A stretch of DNA of 21,605 nucleotides from Pseudomonadota bacterium (GTDB lineage Bacteria > Chloroflexota > Ktedonobacteria > Ktedonobacterales > JACDGC01), in contig JAJPKG010000093.1 of the NCBI GenBank assembly GCA_021323815.1, forward strand, positions 1 to 21,605. Direction: 5' to 3'. The notes beneath the pieces are model-generated. The model saw nothing but the letters and a program-made list of their open reading frames with translations, searched no databases and had not been told where the DNA came from. The translations under genes and the position numbers were made by a program. Below are positions 15,203 to 21,605 of the stretch, one piece after another. Numbering within the stretch: position 1 is the first letter of the stretch; each line of letters begins with the position of its first letter.

Positions 15203-16303
15203 TTAATCCCTCGGCACCAGCGGTTTCAGCGCCGCCAACCGTTCCTCAAAAGTCTCTGCGTCGTCGCAGCGCAGCGTCACATGGCCCAGCTTGCGGGCAG
15301 GGCGTGGCGCTTTGTCATAAAGATGCAGGTGCGCGTTGGGGATGGCAAGCACCGCCGGCGTTTCGGGCAATGTGCCGATGATGTTGAGCATGGCGATGTG
15401 GCCGCGCGGTGCAGTGCTGCCCAGCGGCAAGCCCAAAATGGCGCGCAGGTGATTCTCGAATTGGCTCGTCTCCGCGCCTTCGATGGTCCAGTGGCCGGAA
15501 TTATGGACGCGAGGGGCCATCTCATTCGCGATGAGCGTTTCGCCCACCTGGAACAACTCAATCGCCAGCAATCCCACGTAATTCAGCGCTTCCACCACGC
15601 GGGCGGCGTAGCTCTGCGCCAGGGCTTGCAATTCCGGCGCGGTGTCGGGCGCGGGAGCGATGGAACGGCGCAAGATGCCGTCGCGGTGCTTGTTCTGCAC
15701 CAGCGGATAATATGCGATCTCGCCGGTCGTGCTGCGCGCCGCCAGAATCGACACCTCGCGGTCGAACGCCACGAAACCTTCCAGGATGAGATCGTTCCCC
15801 TGCAACGCTTCCCATGCCGGGGCGATATCTTCCTGAGCGCGCAACAGCGCCTGCCCCTTGCCGTCATAGCCCATGCGCCGCGTCTTCAGCACCGCCGGCA
15901 GGCCGATCTCTTTGATGGCGGCATCCAGTTCTTCCCGCGTGTTGACCGCCAGGAACGGCGGCGTGGGGATGCCCTGCTCGCGGAAAAAGCTCTTCTCCCG
16001 CAAGCGATCTTGCGAGGCTTCCAGCGCGGCGGGCGGAGGATAGACCGGCAGGCGCGCCGCCAACTGCTGCGCCGCCGCGACCGGCACATTCTCGAATTCA
16101 TACGTCACCACGTCCGCACCCGCTGCAAACTGTTCCAACGCGGCGGGGTCCGTGTAATCGCCCCGCACGCGCTCGCCCAGCGCATCCACCGGCGCTTCGC
16201 CCGCCACCGGATCGATGAAGCGAAAATGCAGCCCCAGCGGATAACCGGCCAGCGCCAGCATGCGCCCCAGTTGTCCCCCGCCCATGATGCCAATGGTTGT
16301 CAT
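15203..16303 (-). CDS. purK: N5-carboxyaminoimidazole ribonucleotide synthetase PurK
   Basis: A 366-residue ATP-grasp enzyme that uses ATP and bicarbonate to carboxylate aminoimidazole ribonucleotide to N5-CAIR in de novo purine synthesis. The N-terminal nucleotide-fold motif is IGIMGGGQLGRML. YEFENVP follows, then the ATP-grasp lysine loop TRRMGYDGKGQ, then the metal/ATP site ANEMAPRVHNSGHWTIEG, all typical of PurK. The length is normal for the family. Its ATG overlaps the purE stop by four bases (ATGA), so the two are co-translated. The product N5-CAIR is the PurE substrate. Confidence 0.97.
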   Translation of the reverse strand: MTTIGIMGGGQLGRMLALAGYPLGLHFRFIDPVAGEAPVDALGERVRGDYTDPAALEQFAAGADVVTYEFENVPVAAAQQLAARLPVYPPPAALEASQDRLREKSFFREQGIPTPPFLAVNTREELDAAIKEIGLPAVLKTRRMGYDGKGQALLRAQEDIAPAWEALQGNDLILEGFVAFDREVSILAARSTTGEIAYYPLVQNKHRDGILRRSIAPAPDTAPELQALAQSYAARVVEALNYVGLLAIELFQVGETLIANEMAPRVHNSGHWTIEGAETSQFENHLRAILGLPLGSTAPRGHIAMLNIIGTLPETPAVLAIPNAHLHLYDKAPRPARKLGHVTLRCDDAETFEERLAALKPLVPRD

Positions 16304-16800
16304 GATGTTTGCCCCTCTCGCGGATCGGGATGGTCCAGCACCGCCTGGGTCTGCTCATCGCGAAACCTGCGCAGCGCCTCGCGGATCTCCGTGTGCTGCG
16401 TGCCGAGAATGCTTGCCGCCAGCAGCGCCGCGTTCACCGCGCCGGCGCGCCCGATGGCCAGCGTGCCCACCGGCACGCCCGCCGGCATCTGCACGATGGA
16501 AAGCAGCGAATCCATCCCCTTGAGCGCCTTGGATTCCACCGGCACGCCCAGCACCGGCAACACCGTTTTCGCCGCCGTCATCCCCGGCAAATGCGCCGCG
16601 CCGCCTGCGCCCGCGATGATCACTGCCAGCCCACGCCCCTCCGCCGTCGCGGCATACTCAAAGAGCAGATCCGGCGTGCGGTGTGCCGACACGATGCGCA
16701 CCTCATGCGGCACCCCCAGCTTTTCCAGCGTCTCCGCCGCATGGCGCATCGTCTCCCAATCCGACTGCGACCCCATGATGATCCCGACCAGCGGTTGCAT
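16300..16800 (-). CDS. purE: N5-carboxyaminoimidazole ribonucleotide mutase PurE
   Basis: A 166-residue class I PurE that converts N5-CAIR to CAIR. Signature segments are GIIMGSQSDWETM near the start, SAHRTP at 38-43, and IIAGAGGAAHLPGM. The ATG at 16800 has GAGGAG six bases upstream; an in-frame ATG at 16839 would add 13 residues and start inside the preceding endonuclease gene, so it is rejected. The ribosome site lies wholly inside the 14-base gap after the endonuclease stop codon. purE is therefore at the end of the iscB/restriction-modification gene string and may be read from it, unless a promoter exists inside the endonuclease gene. Confidence 0.97.
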   Translation of the reverse strand: MQPLVGIIMGSQSDWETMRHAAETLEKLGVPHEVRIVSAHRTPDLLFEYAATAEGRGLAVIIAGAGGAAHLPGMTAAKTVLPVLGVPVESKALKGMDSLLSIVQMPAGVPVGTLAIGRAGAVNAALLAASILGTQHTEIREALRRFRDEQTQAVLDHPDPREGQTS

Positions 16801-16814
16801 AGCCTGCTCCTCTT

Positions 16815-17843
16815 TTATGAAAAGGATGAGATATCCCACCCGTGAAGTTCAAAACGACGCCGTAAATATTCTGGTGATGGATGATAAGCAGGATCTTGGG
16901 GCAAAATCAAATCAGGACGTAACAGACCGCGAAACGTATCAAGTCCGTCTATGACCGCTCGACCTTGTAATTCAGCAACTTTCTCTTGACTGAGAACAAC
17001 TCGATATTCTGGCGTTACACCTATAAGTCCTATATCAAATGCTCGGTGGCAAAGAGCAGAAAGGCAGAGACCATTTTTTGCTTCATCAGTACTTTCATCG
17101 TAAGCAACATCAATAATATGCGCAGCATCTACTAAATCAAGCTGCATTCCAGTTATGGCACATCGATTGCCATAGATCCTAATAATATTCGATCGAAACC
17201 TTCGATCTCGATAACGCTGAAAAAGCGTCACTGATATAGTTGATCGTTTAACGGCAGGGATATCTGCTACTTTTAAAGGGTTGTCTGTTTTAAGGGTAGC
17301 TTGCTCTACCGCCTCTGTAGCAACTTCTTCTTGAGCATATCCGTGTAGTACATTGACATTTTTTGCATAATCAACAAGAAAAAATGGGGGGAATGCTACC
17401 GCTGTTTCGCCATTATCTTTCTTGTTCATTCCAATCTGGCCATTCGCTGCTTTCTCTAAAGCGTCTCCATAAATCGAAACCATATTTGAACGGCCAGTGA
17501 GCACCTGATGATAGTGAGCATCAAATCCAGCCCACACATGCAAATCCTCAGACCATCCAAGAAGGAGGGTAACAGTGTTTTCTGGAAATAATAATCCTTT
17601 TTGCCATTGATTTCCTGATAACGTCAATTGGATTTTGAACTCATCATCACGATGACGTCCTTTTCCTCCACCTTGAGTCAGAGTCCAGATATAAGCGATA
17701 ATAGTAAAACGTTCGATGTCGTTGTAAACATCAAAACGAAACGGCTTTGTTTTCTGATCACTGAGCAAAAGTGATTGATAGCCGGAATCTCGTACGCTTT
17801 CTTCAAATCTGCTAATTAATTCATCGCGTGGCACTGCCGGCAT
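16815..17843 (-). CDS. HNH-family restriction endonuclease (type II-like)
   Basis: A 342-residue protein. The C-terminal third carries an HNH domain of the HNH_2 type: CAITGMQ, DAAHII with the catalytic-type His at about 242, NGLCLSALCHRAFD and GLIGV. This class occurs in many restriction enzymes paired with a methyltransferase. The N-terminal ~200 residues do not match a family I know and probably provide target recognition or dimerisation. The start at 17843 has GGAGG about eight bases upstream and overlaps the methyltransferase end by 23 bases. The gene is visibly AT-rich compared with purE, purK and murF, indicating transfer. The recognition sequence cannot be read. It could instead act on methylated DNA, but the paired methyltransferase favours ordinary restriction. 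Confidence 0.8.
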   Translation of the reverse strand: MPAVPRDELISRFEESVRDSGYQSLLLSDQKTKPFRFDVYNDIERFTIIAYIWTLTQGGGKGRHRDDEFKIQLTLSGNQWQKGLLFPENTVTLLLGWSEDLHVWAGFDAHYHQVLTGRSNMVSIYGDALEKAANGQIGMNKKDNGETAVAFPPFFLVDYAKNVNVLHGYAQEEVATEAVEQATLKTDNPLKVADIPAVKRSTISVTLFQRYRDRRFRSNIIRIYGNRCAITGMQLDLVDAAHIIDVAYDESTDEAKNGLCLSALCHRAFDIGLIGVTPEYRVVLSQEKVAELQGRAVIDGLDTFRGLLRPDLILPQDPAYHPSPEYLRRRFELHGWDISSFS

Positions 17844-18804
17844 CCCATAACCCTCCCTTTACTGGCGCGATCTCTTCAAACCGAAACTTCGATGCGCGAA
17901 GATACTCTTCGCATAACTCGATGGCTTGCCATCTTCGTTGTAGCCGCTCGGCTGTTGCACCAGTGGTATTTGATCCCGCAAAAGGATCAAGCACGAGATC
18001 TCCTGGTTCGGTTGTGAATTTTATGAAGAACTCAGGAAAACTGCTAGGGAATCGCGCAGGATGTGCCTTGATGCCCTCCTCTTTACAACGACGAAGATAG
18101 TATGAGTTTGATTCGGTATTTGACATTTCGAGGACGTTTGAAGGGATTGCCCCTCCATTATCTTTCGAGAATTTTGTACTGATGTCATGACCACTTGGAC
18201 GCAACTTCGCCTTATATCCCTGCTTGAGCAACGTTTTCATGCTATCACTATAGGGGATTAATACCCGCCTGTTATCTGCCTTTGGATTTTTTGAGCGACT
18301 CAGCCACCAAACCACGTTGACACTATCTTTCACACGGATACGTCGCACATTCACCCATTCGGCTGGCGCTGGCAATCGGGCAGGGTTATAATGAAAGAAT
18401 TCTTGTGCAAGATAAAAGCCAGTTTCTTTTACCAGTCTAACAAGAAGTTCAAATTGATAAATGCTTCTCACTGGATGACCGGGAATATAGGCACCGCCTA
18501 GATCTAATACGAAAGAGCCGTCATCTTTTAAAAGGCGAAAGATTTCTTTTGCGAATGGCATAAACCACTCGATATATTCTTCTTCGTCTTCATTCCCATA
18601 TTCTTTTTTCCGGCAAAGGGCAAATGGGGGAGAAGTGCAAATGAGATTAACGCTTTTGTCGGGCAGTGCTTTCATGATCGCAAGAGAATCACCCAGATAC
18701 GCCTCCCCCATCTCAGTTGCATAAAATGGCATCGGCAACGCAAATGGGAGTAGCATTGGTTGTGGTGATGTTTGGGGCTGAACAGATTTTTTTCGAGCAA
18801 CCAT
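17821..18804 (-). CDS. DNA N4-cytosine/N6-adenine methyltransferase of a restriction-modification system
   Basis: A 327-residue SAM-dependent DNA methylase. The catalytic motif IV, TSPPF at 57-61, comes before the SAM-binding motif I region, DPFAGSNTTG from 273, an order typical of the beta group. TSPPF suggests N4-cytosine, though N6-adenine cannot be excluded. YLGDSLAIMKALPDKSVNLI precedes motif IV as in related enzymes. The ATG at 18804 overlaps the iscB stop codon (TGATG) and has no close Shine-Dalgarno, so translation probably depends on coupling to iscB. Internal starts at Met17, Met25 or Met32 are possible because family similarity begins near residue 30. It overlaps the endonuclease by 23 bases and is AT-rich compared with flanking housekeeping genes. 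Confidence 0.88.
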   Translation of the reverse strand: MVARKKSVQPQTSPQPMLLPFALPMPFYATEMGEAYLGDSLAIMKALPDKSVNLICTSPPFALCRKKEYGNEDEEEYIEWFMPFAKEIFRLLKDDGSFVLDLGGAYIPGHPVRSIYQFELLVRLVKETGFYLAQEFFHYNPARLPAPAEWVNVRRIRVKDSVNVVWWLSRSKNPKADNRRVLIPYSDSMKTLLKQGYKAKLRPSGHDISTKFSKDNGGAIPSNVLEMSNTESNSYYLRRCKEEGIKAHPARFPSSFPEFFIKFTTEPGDLVLDPFAGSNTTGATAERLQRRWQAIELCEEYLRASKFRFEEIAPVKGGLWDAGSATR

Positions 18805-20129
18805 CAGAATTGCGGCGCGGGAACCTCTGCCATTGAGGCATGGGGAGGAAGCGCCGCCCCTCCTTTCTGATACCCATAGCCATCGGCGGCATGGAGCCGA
18901 TGACAGTGCCGATACGAAATATCGGTGATGGTTCCCGCCTGAGTGGCAATATTGAACGATCCCCTGGCTCTTACTGCCACTTTGCCAATATGTACCCCAG
19001 CATATTTCCCTGCCGGCACCACCGCCCGCACGATGTCGCCACTGCGAAAGCCCTGCACCACGCTCACGCCTTTGCCTTTGGTACGAGGAAAGCCAGAGGC
19101 GTCCATCAAGCACATCTGCCGTCGCTGGCGTCCCGTTGCGGTGATGCACCACAGCATCACCTGCTGCACGTGCAGGAGGTCCGGCGTGCTTTCTCCCACA
19201 CAGGCCGCATCCAGCCAGTGTGTTTTCGGTAGATTGCGTCGCGTGCGATTCCACTTGGTCCGCCCACCGCTTCCCGTTTCTACGGGCAGTCCCATTGCTT
19301 GTAGTCGCCGATACAGTACCCAGCGGGTGCCATTGACGGCTGCGGCATCGCGCAAGGGCCGCTTGGCCTGGGCGTGTATTTCCGGATGGCCAAACTCAGC
19401 GGCAGTCATGGTGCCTTTGGCCTGGTTACATGTCTCACAGGCCAGTGTTAAGTTGCTGACGCGATCTGAACCATGCCGTGCTCTGGGGATAATGTGCTCA
19501 ATCTGCAAGGGGACGCTCTTCGCACCACAGTAGGCGCACTTCCGCCCCCACTTCTCCAAAAGGTATTCGCGCACTTCATAACCCTGCAATTCGCCTTGCT
19601 GATAGTCCACGCCACTGATCTCCGCATTCTGCATCAACTGGGTATCGAAGCGCACCAGTTCCATGCTGATTGCGCTAATGGGACACCAGCGGCAGAGGCG
19701 AGCTACCCAGGTCAGCAGGTTGCCCAGCCGGCTGCGCAGCGAGGGGGGCAGCCACCCCTCAGGACGGGTGCGGTTTGCAAAGCGGGGCGGGCGATAGCGG
19801 GTGTGCCGGTGACGCCGCCCTCGCCGTTGCGTGCGCCTGCTCTCCAGCCTGGCTTTGACCTGCTCGCCACGATGCGCCAGGTCTGCCGCCCACACGACTT
19901 GCCCGCTCGCATCATTGACCACCGCCATGCCTGTGGTCTTGCTGCCAGGGTCCAGTTTCACCCGCAAGGGCTGGGGCTGGGCATCCGGCCTGGCTTCCTT
20001 CAGAATGATGGTGAAAGGATAGCGTCGCAGCACGGCGGCATGCCCCGCGCTCAACAGGAACCGCGCTCGACCAGGATGCACTGGGTCAAGCGGCTTGCGG
20101 TTCTGATCCACGACGAATACGAATGACAT
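18804..20129 (-). CDS. iscB: IscB RNA-guided nuclease (RuvC-HNH, Cas9 ancestor family)
   Basis: A 441-residue full-length IscB. The N-terminal PLMP-type domain shows VVDQNRKPLDP (PLDP variant) and GRARFLL. RuvC-I is KLDPGSKTTG with Asp60. The Arg-rich bridge helix (~94-113) contains RRTQRRGRRHR. RuvC-II is SMELVRFD with Glu157. The HNH domain has CAYC and CETC zinc pairs (198/201, 231/234) and IEHIIPRA with His212. RuvC-III is KTHWLDAACVG with His304 and Asp307. All expected catalytic residues are present, so it should cut both strands when guided by omega-RNA. The ATG at 20129 has GAGGAG six bases upstream; a TTG at 20135 is less likely. The stop codon overlaps the methyltransferase start. 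No TnpA transposase is adjacent. A structured RNA lies directly upstream, as in known IscB loci. Confidence 0.93.
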   Translation of the reverse strand: MSFVFVVDQNRKPLDPVHPGRARFLLSAGHAAVLRRYPFTIILKEARPDAQPQPLRVKLDPGSKTTGMAVVNDASGQVVWAADLAHRGEQVKARLESRRTQRRGRRHRHTRYRPPRFANRTRPEGWLPPSLRSRLGNLLTWVARLCRWCPISAISMELVRFDTQLMQNAEISGVDYQQGELQGYEVREYLLEKWGRKCAYCGAKSVPLQIEHIIPRARHGSDRVSNLTLACETCNQAKGTMTAAEFGHPEIHAQAKRPLRDAAAVNGTRWVLYRRLQAMGLPVETGSGGRTKWNRTRRNLPKTHWLDAACVGESTPDLLHVQQVMLWCITATGRQRRQMCLMDASGFPRTKGKGVSVVQGFRSGDIVRAVVPAGKYAGVHIGKVAVRARGSFNIATQAGTITDISYRHCHRLHAADGYGYQKGGAALPPHASMAEVPAPQF

Positions 20130-20148
20130 GGCCAACTCCTCGAAGTCT

Positions 20149-20405
20149 CCGCTTGCGCGGGTAAGGTTTTCCTCGTCAAAGTTATCCAGAGGTTTCCTTC
20201 ATTTGCCAGCGACACGGGCCTTCCCAATCGACCGATTTAATCACTGGCCGCAGAGCGTCAGGCTGGAACGTCACCCAACGGTGCCTATGCATTCTCTGGT
20301 AACGTAGCCCCTCTCAGGGCTGAGACTGGTCAGTATCAGGACTTGCTTTCACAAGCCCCCGCCTTGCAGGCGTGGGGTCACTGACGAAACCCGACCTCAC
20401 ATAGG
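20149..20405 (-). ncRNA. Candidate omega-RNA (HEARO-type) guiding IscB
   Basis: The region directly upstream of iscB is highly structured on the minus strand. GTCAGT (20385-20380) pairs with ACTGAC (20334-20329), enclosing two hairpins: a CCCC-A-CGCCT / AGGCG-GGGG stem (20377-20356) and a CTTGT/GCAAG stem with a GAAA tetraloop (20355-20342). Further 3' are CGTTACC/GGTGACG (20304-20298 with 20275-20269), an eight-pair GCCAGTGA/TCGCTGGC stem (20248-20241 with 20212-20205), and CCGC-GCAA-GCGG at 20160-20149. Position and size match omega-RNAs, which lie 5' of iscB with the guide at their 5' end. The guide is then about 16-20 bases ending near 20386. The exact ends and the pseudoknot are not determined, and covariance with known HEARO RNAs was not tested. 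Confidence 0.8.
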
Positions 20406-20421
20406 AAGTTCTCTGCTTCTT

Positions 20422-20450
20422 ACTATAACAGATGTTCGGCTTTTTTCTAA
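20422..20450 (-). promoter_or_regulatory. Candidate promoter for the omega-RNA/iscB transcript
   Basis: On the minus strand TTAGAA (20450-20445) and TATAGT (20427-20422) are 17 bases apart; the -35 match is weak, the -10 good. Predicted start is near 20414, just upstream of the inferred guide, as expected if the transcript begins with the guide and continues into iscB. It lies between the murF-like stop codon and the RNA scaffold. Confidence 0.4.
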
Positions 20451-20474
20451 GAGAAGTAGCCACAAATCCTTTGA

Positions 20475-21605
20475 TTATTCCTTCTCTGTGAGCAGCGGCA
20501 ACACCTGTTCCAGCCCCACCGCGTGTGAGGCTTTCACCAGCAGCACATCGTGCGGTTGCAGCGTGGTGGCCACGTTTTGCGCAGCCTCGAAAGGATCAGC
20601 GAAGACGCGCACATCGTGCAGACCACCCGCCCGCGCTCCATCGGCAATGGCCTCGCGCTCCTCGCCCGTCACCCACAGCGCCTGGCAGCGCCATGCTGCG
20701 CGCCGTCCCAGCCGGTGATGCTCGCGCCACGAGCGCGGCCCCAGTTCGCGCATCGTCCCCAGCAGCGCCAGGCGTCGCCCCCCCAGTTCGCGCGGCCAGT
20801 CCGCCAGCACATCCAGCGCGGCGCGCATGCTTTCCGGCGAGGCGTTATACGTGTCGTCGATGATCGTGCTGCCGCGCAACCCCGGCAGGAAGCGCATGCG
20901 TTGTGGCACCTGCACCCGGCTCAGCGCCTCAGCCGCGTCACGCAGCGACCATCCATCCGCCAGCGCCAGGCTCAGCGCCGCCAGCGCGGATGTCACCAGA
21001 TGCCGCCCGATCAGGTTTGTGCGGACCTCAACGGCTTCTTCCCCGCGCCGGGCAATGAAGTTCAGCCCTTCCGTTCCCCGGCTGCTGACCCGCGTCGCCC
21101 GCAGATCGTCGCCCGGCAATGTGCCGAAGAGGAAGACGGGGCAGGTGGCGAACGGGATCATCCCTCGCACCAGGCGATCAGTATCATTGAGGAGCGCCAG
21201 CCCATCCGCCGGCAGGGATTCCACCATGCCACGTTCGGTGGCGACAAGGTCGGTCATGCTGGGGAAATATTCCAGGTGGGTGGCACTCACCGCCGTGACG
21301 ATGCCCCAGCGCGGACGCCCGACCTCGGCCAGCAGCGCCACCTCACCGGGGCGATCCATTCCCATTTCCAGCACCGCTCGCTGGTGATGAGCGCGCAGCC
21401 CCAGCAGCGTCAGGCTGATGCCGCGCAGATCGTTCCAGTTGGCGGGCGTCTTGATGACGTGTTCCGCGCCGTACTGTTCCGCCAGCAGCGCCGCGACCGT
21501 CTCTTTCGTGGTGGTCTTGCCCACCCCGCCGCCGATGCCAACAGCAGAGATGGGATATTTCCCGCGCCACCAGCGCGCCAGCTTCACCAGCGCGGCATCG
21601 ACGTC
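20475..21605 (-). CDS. murF: MurF-like Mur ligase, 5' end outside window
   Basis: The frame is open to the right edge (minus strand), so the N-terminal domain is missing; a GTG at 21587 is not the true start. Visible features are the ATP-binding loop GIGGGVGKTTTKE, ANWNDLRG, the LEMGMDRPGE segment, TAVSATHLEYF, and the C-terminal DDTYNASPESMRAAL, all characteristic of MurF. MurF adds D-Ala-D-Ala to UDP-MurNAc-tripeptide in cytoplasmic peptidoglycan synthesis. In most MurF proteins the P-loop begins near residue 110, which agrees with roughly 100 missing residues. The P-loop reads GGGVGKT where most family members have TGSxGKT, a mild variant. The iscB locus begins about 60 bases after its stop codon. 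No clear terminator lies between them. Confidence 0.88.
   Translation of the reverse strand, partial: DVDAALVKLARWWRGKYPISAVGIGGGVGKTTTKETVAALLAEQYGAEHVIKTPANWNDLRGISLTLLGLRAHHQRAVLEMGMDRPGEVALLAEVGRPRWGIVTAVSATHLEYFPSMTDLVATERGMVESLPADGLALLNDTDRLVRGMIPFATCPVFLFGTLPGDDLRATRVSSRGTEGLNFIARRGEEAVEVRTNLIGRHLVTSALAALSLALADGWSLRDAAEALSRVQVPQRMRFLPGLRGSTIIDDTYNASPESMRAALDVLADWPRELGGRRLALLGTMRELGPRSWREHHRLGRRAAWRCQALWVTGEEREAIADGARAGGLHDVRVFADPFEAAQNVATTLQPHDVLLVKASHAVGLEQVLPLLTEKE

Larger units (their letters stand above)
18804..20405 (-). mobile_element. IscB/omega-RNA unit related to IS200/IS605-type elements, non-autonomous
   Basis: The unit is omega-RNA plus iscB, the cargo layout of HEARO/IscB insertion elements that normally move with a Y1 TnpA. 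No tnpA is present here, so it is non-autonomous or immobilised. The left end should lie where the RNA scaffold begins, near 20385, with the guide taken from flanking DNA. A right end cannot be placed, because the iscB stop is fused to the methyltransferase start. That suggests the right end is lost or lies inside the methyltransferase N-terminal region. Confidence 0.5.

Noticed and set aside
15281..16954. 557-codon open frame on the plus strand across purK and purE
   Set aside because: It is antisense to two unmistakable purine genes, and its product is Arg/Gln/His-rich with no domain.
18807..19254. Upstream extension of the methyltransferase frame to 19254
   Set aside because: It runs inside iscB in another frame, with no methylase similarity; the ATG at 18804 overlapping the iscB stop is the sensible start.
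18804..20129. IscB read as Cas9 or as a TnpB
   Set aside because: It is only 441 residues, lacks Cas9 REC lobes and any CRISPR array, and has an HNH domain inserted in RuvC, which TnpB lacks.
20130..20135. TTG start two codons upstream of the iscB ATG
   Set aside because: It directly follows GAGGAG with no spacing, whereas ATG 20129 has the ideal six-base spacing.
21585..21587. GTG at 21587 as the true start of the MurF-like gene
   Set aside because: The frame stays open to the window edge and the P-loop would be far too near the N-terminus for MurF; the gene is truncated by the window.

Overview
The window looks like chromosomal DNA from a G+C-rich bacterium, most likely a Chloroflexota member. 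This is an inference from three things: Pro/Thr-rich (PTPTP-type) surface linkers, a stand-alone NurA, and interspersed G/C-rich hairpin repeats between genes. No rRNA or tRNA is present to confirm it. Most genes have good Shine-Dalgarno sites, sigma70/sigmaA-like promoters, and tight TAATG, TGATG or ATGA junctions.

Layout. 1-1896 (minus): a TerY-like von Willebrand A protein and a vWA-like/PP2C phosphatase fusion that runs off the left edge, probably part of a Ter-type vWA-phosphatase-kinase module. 2216-3556 (minus): a membrane-anchored family 3 glycosidase-like protein with an altered acid/base motif. 3851-6754 (plus): an operon of a single-domain response regulator, a six-TM histidine kinase and a membrane-anchored legume-lectin-like protein. 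6812-8735 (minus): a DUF3311 small membrane protein and a sodium:solute symporter. 9056-12138 (plus): alpha/beta hydrolase, NurA nuclease and SpoU rRNA methyltransferase. 12485-15151 (plus): a large secreted lipase-like protein with a seven-bladed lectin-type propeller.

The right-hand third is all on the minus strand. It reads, in transcription order: murF-like ligase (5' end outside the window), a structured omega-RNA (HEARO-type) locus, iscB, a DNA methyltransferase, an HNH restriction endonuclease, purE and purK. The IscB protein is full length with all RuvC and HNH catalytic residues present. Its stop codon overlaps the methyltransferase start codon, the methyltransferase overlaps the endonuclease, and the endonuclease ends 14 bases before purE. 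The restriction-modification pair is visibly AT-richer than its surroundings, so it was probably acquired horizontally. The arrangement omega-RNA-iscB-methyltransferase-endonuclease, an RNA-guided nuclease transcriptionally and translationally joined to a restriction-modification system with no TnpA transposase beside it, is the most unusual feature of the window.

Functional themes are surface carbohydrate recognition (lectin, propeller, GH3), phospho-signalling (two-component and Ter-like), nucleic-acid processing (NurA, SpoU, IscB, restriction-modification) and housekeeping (murF, purEK).
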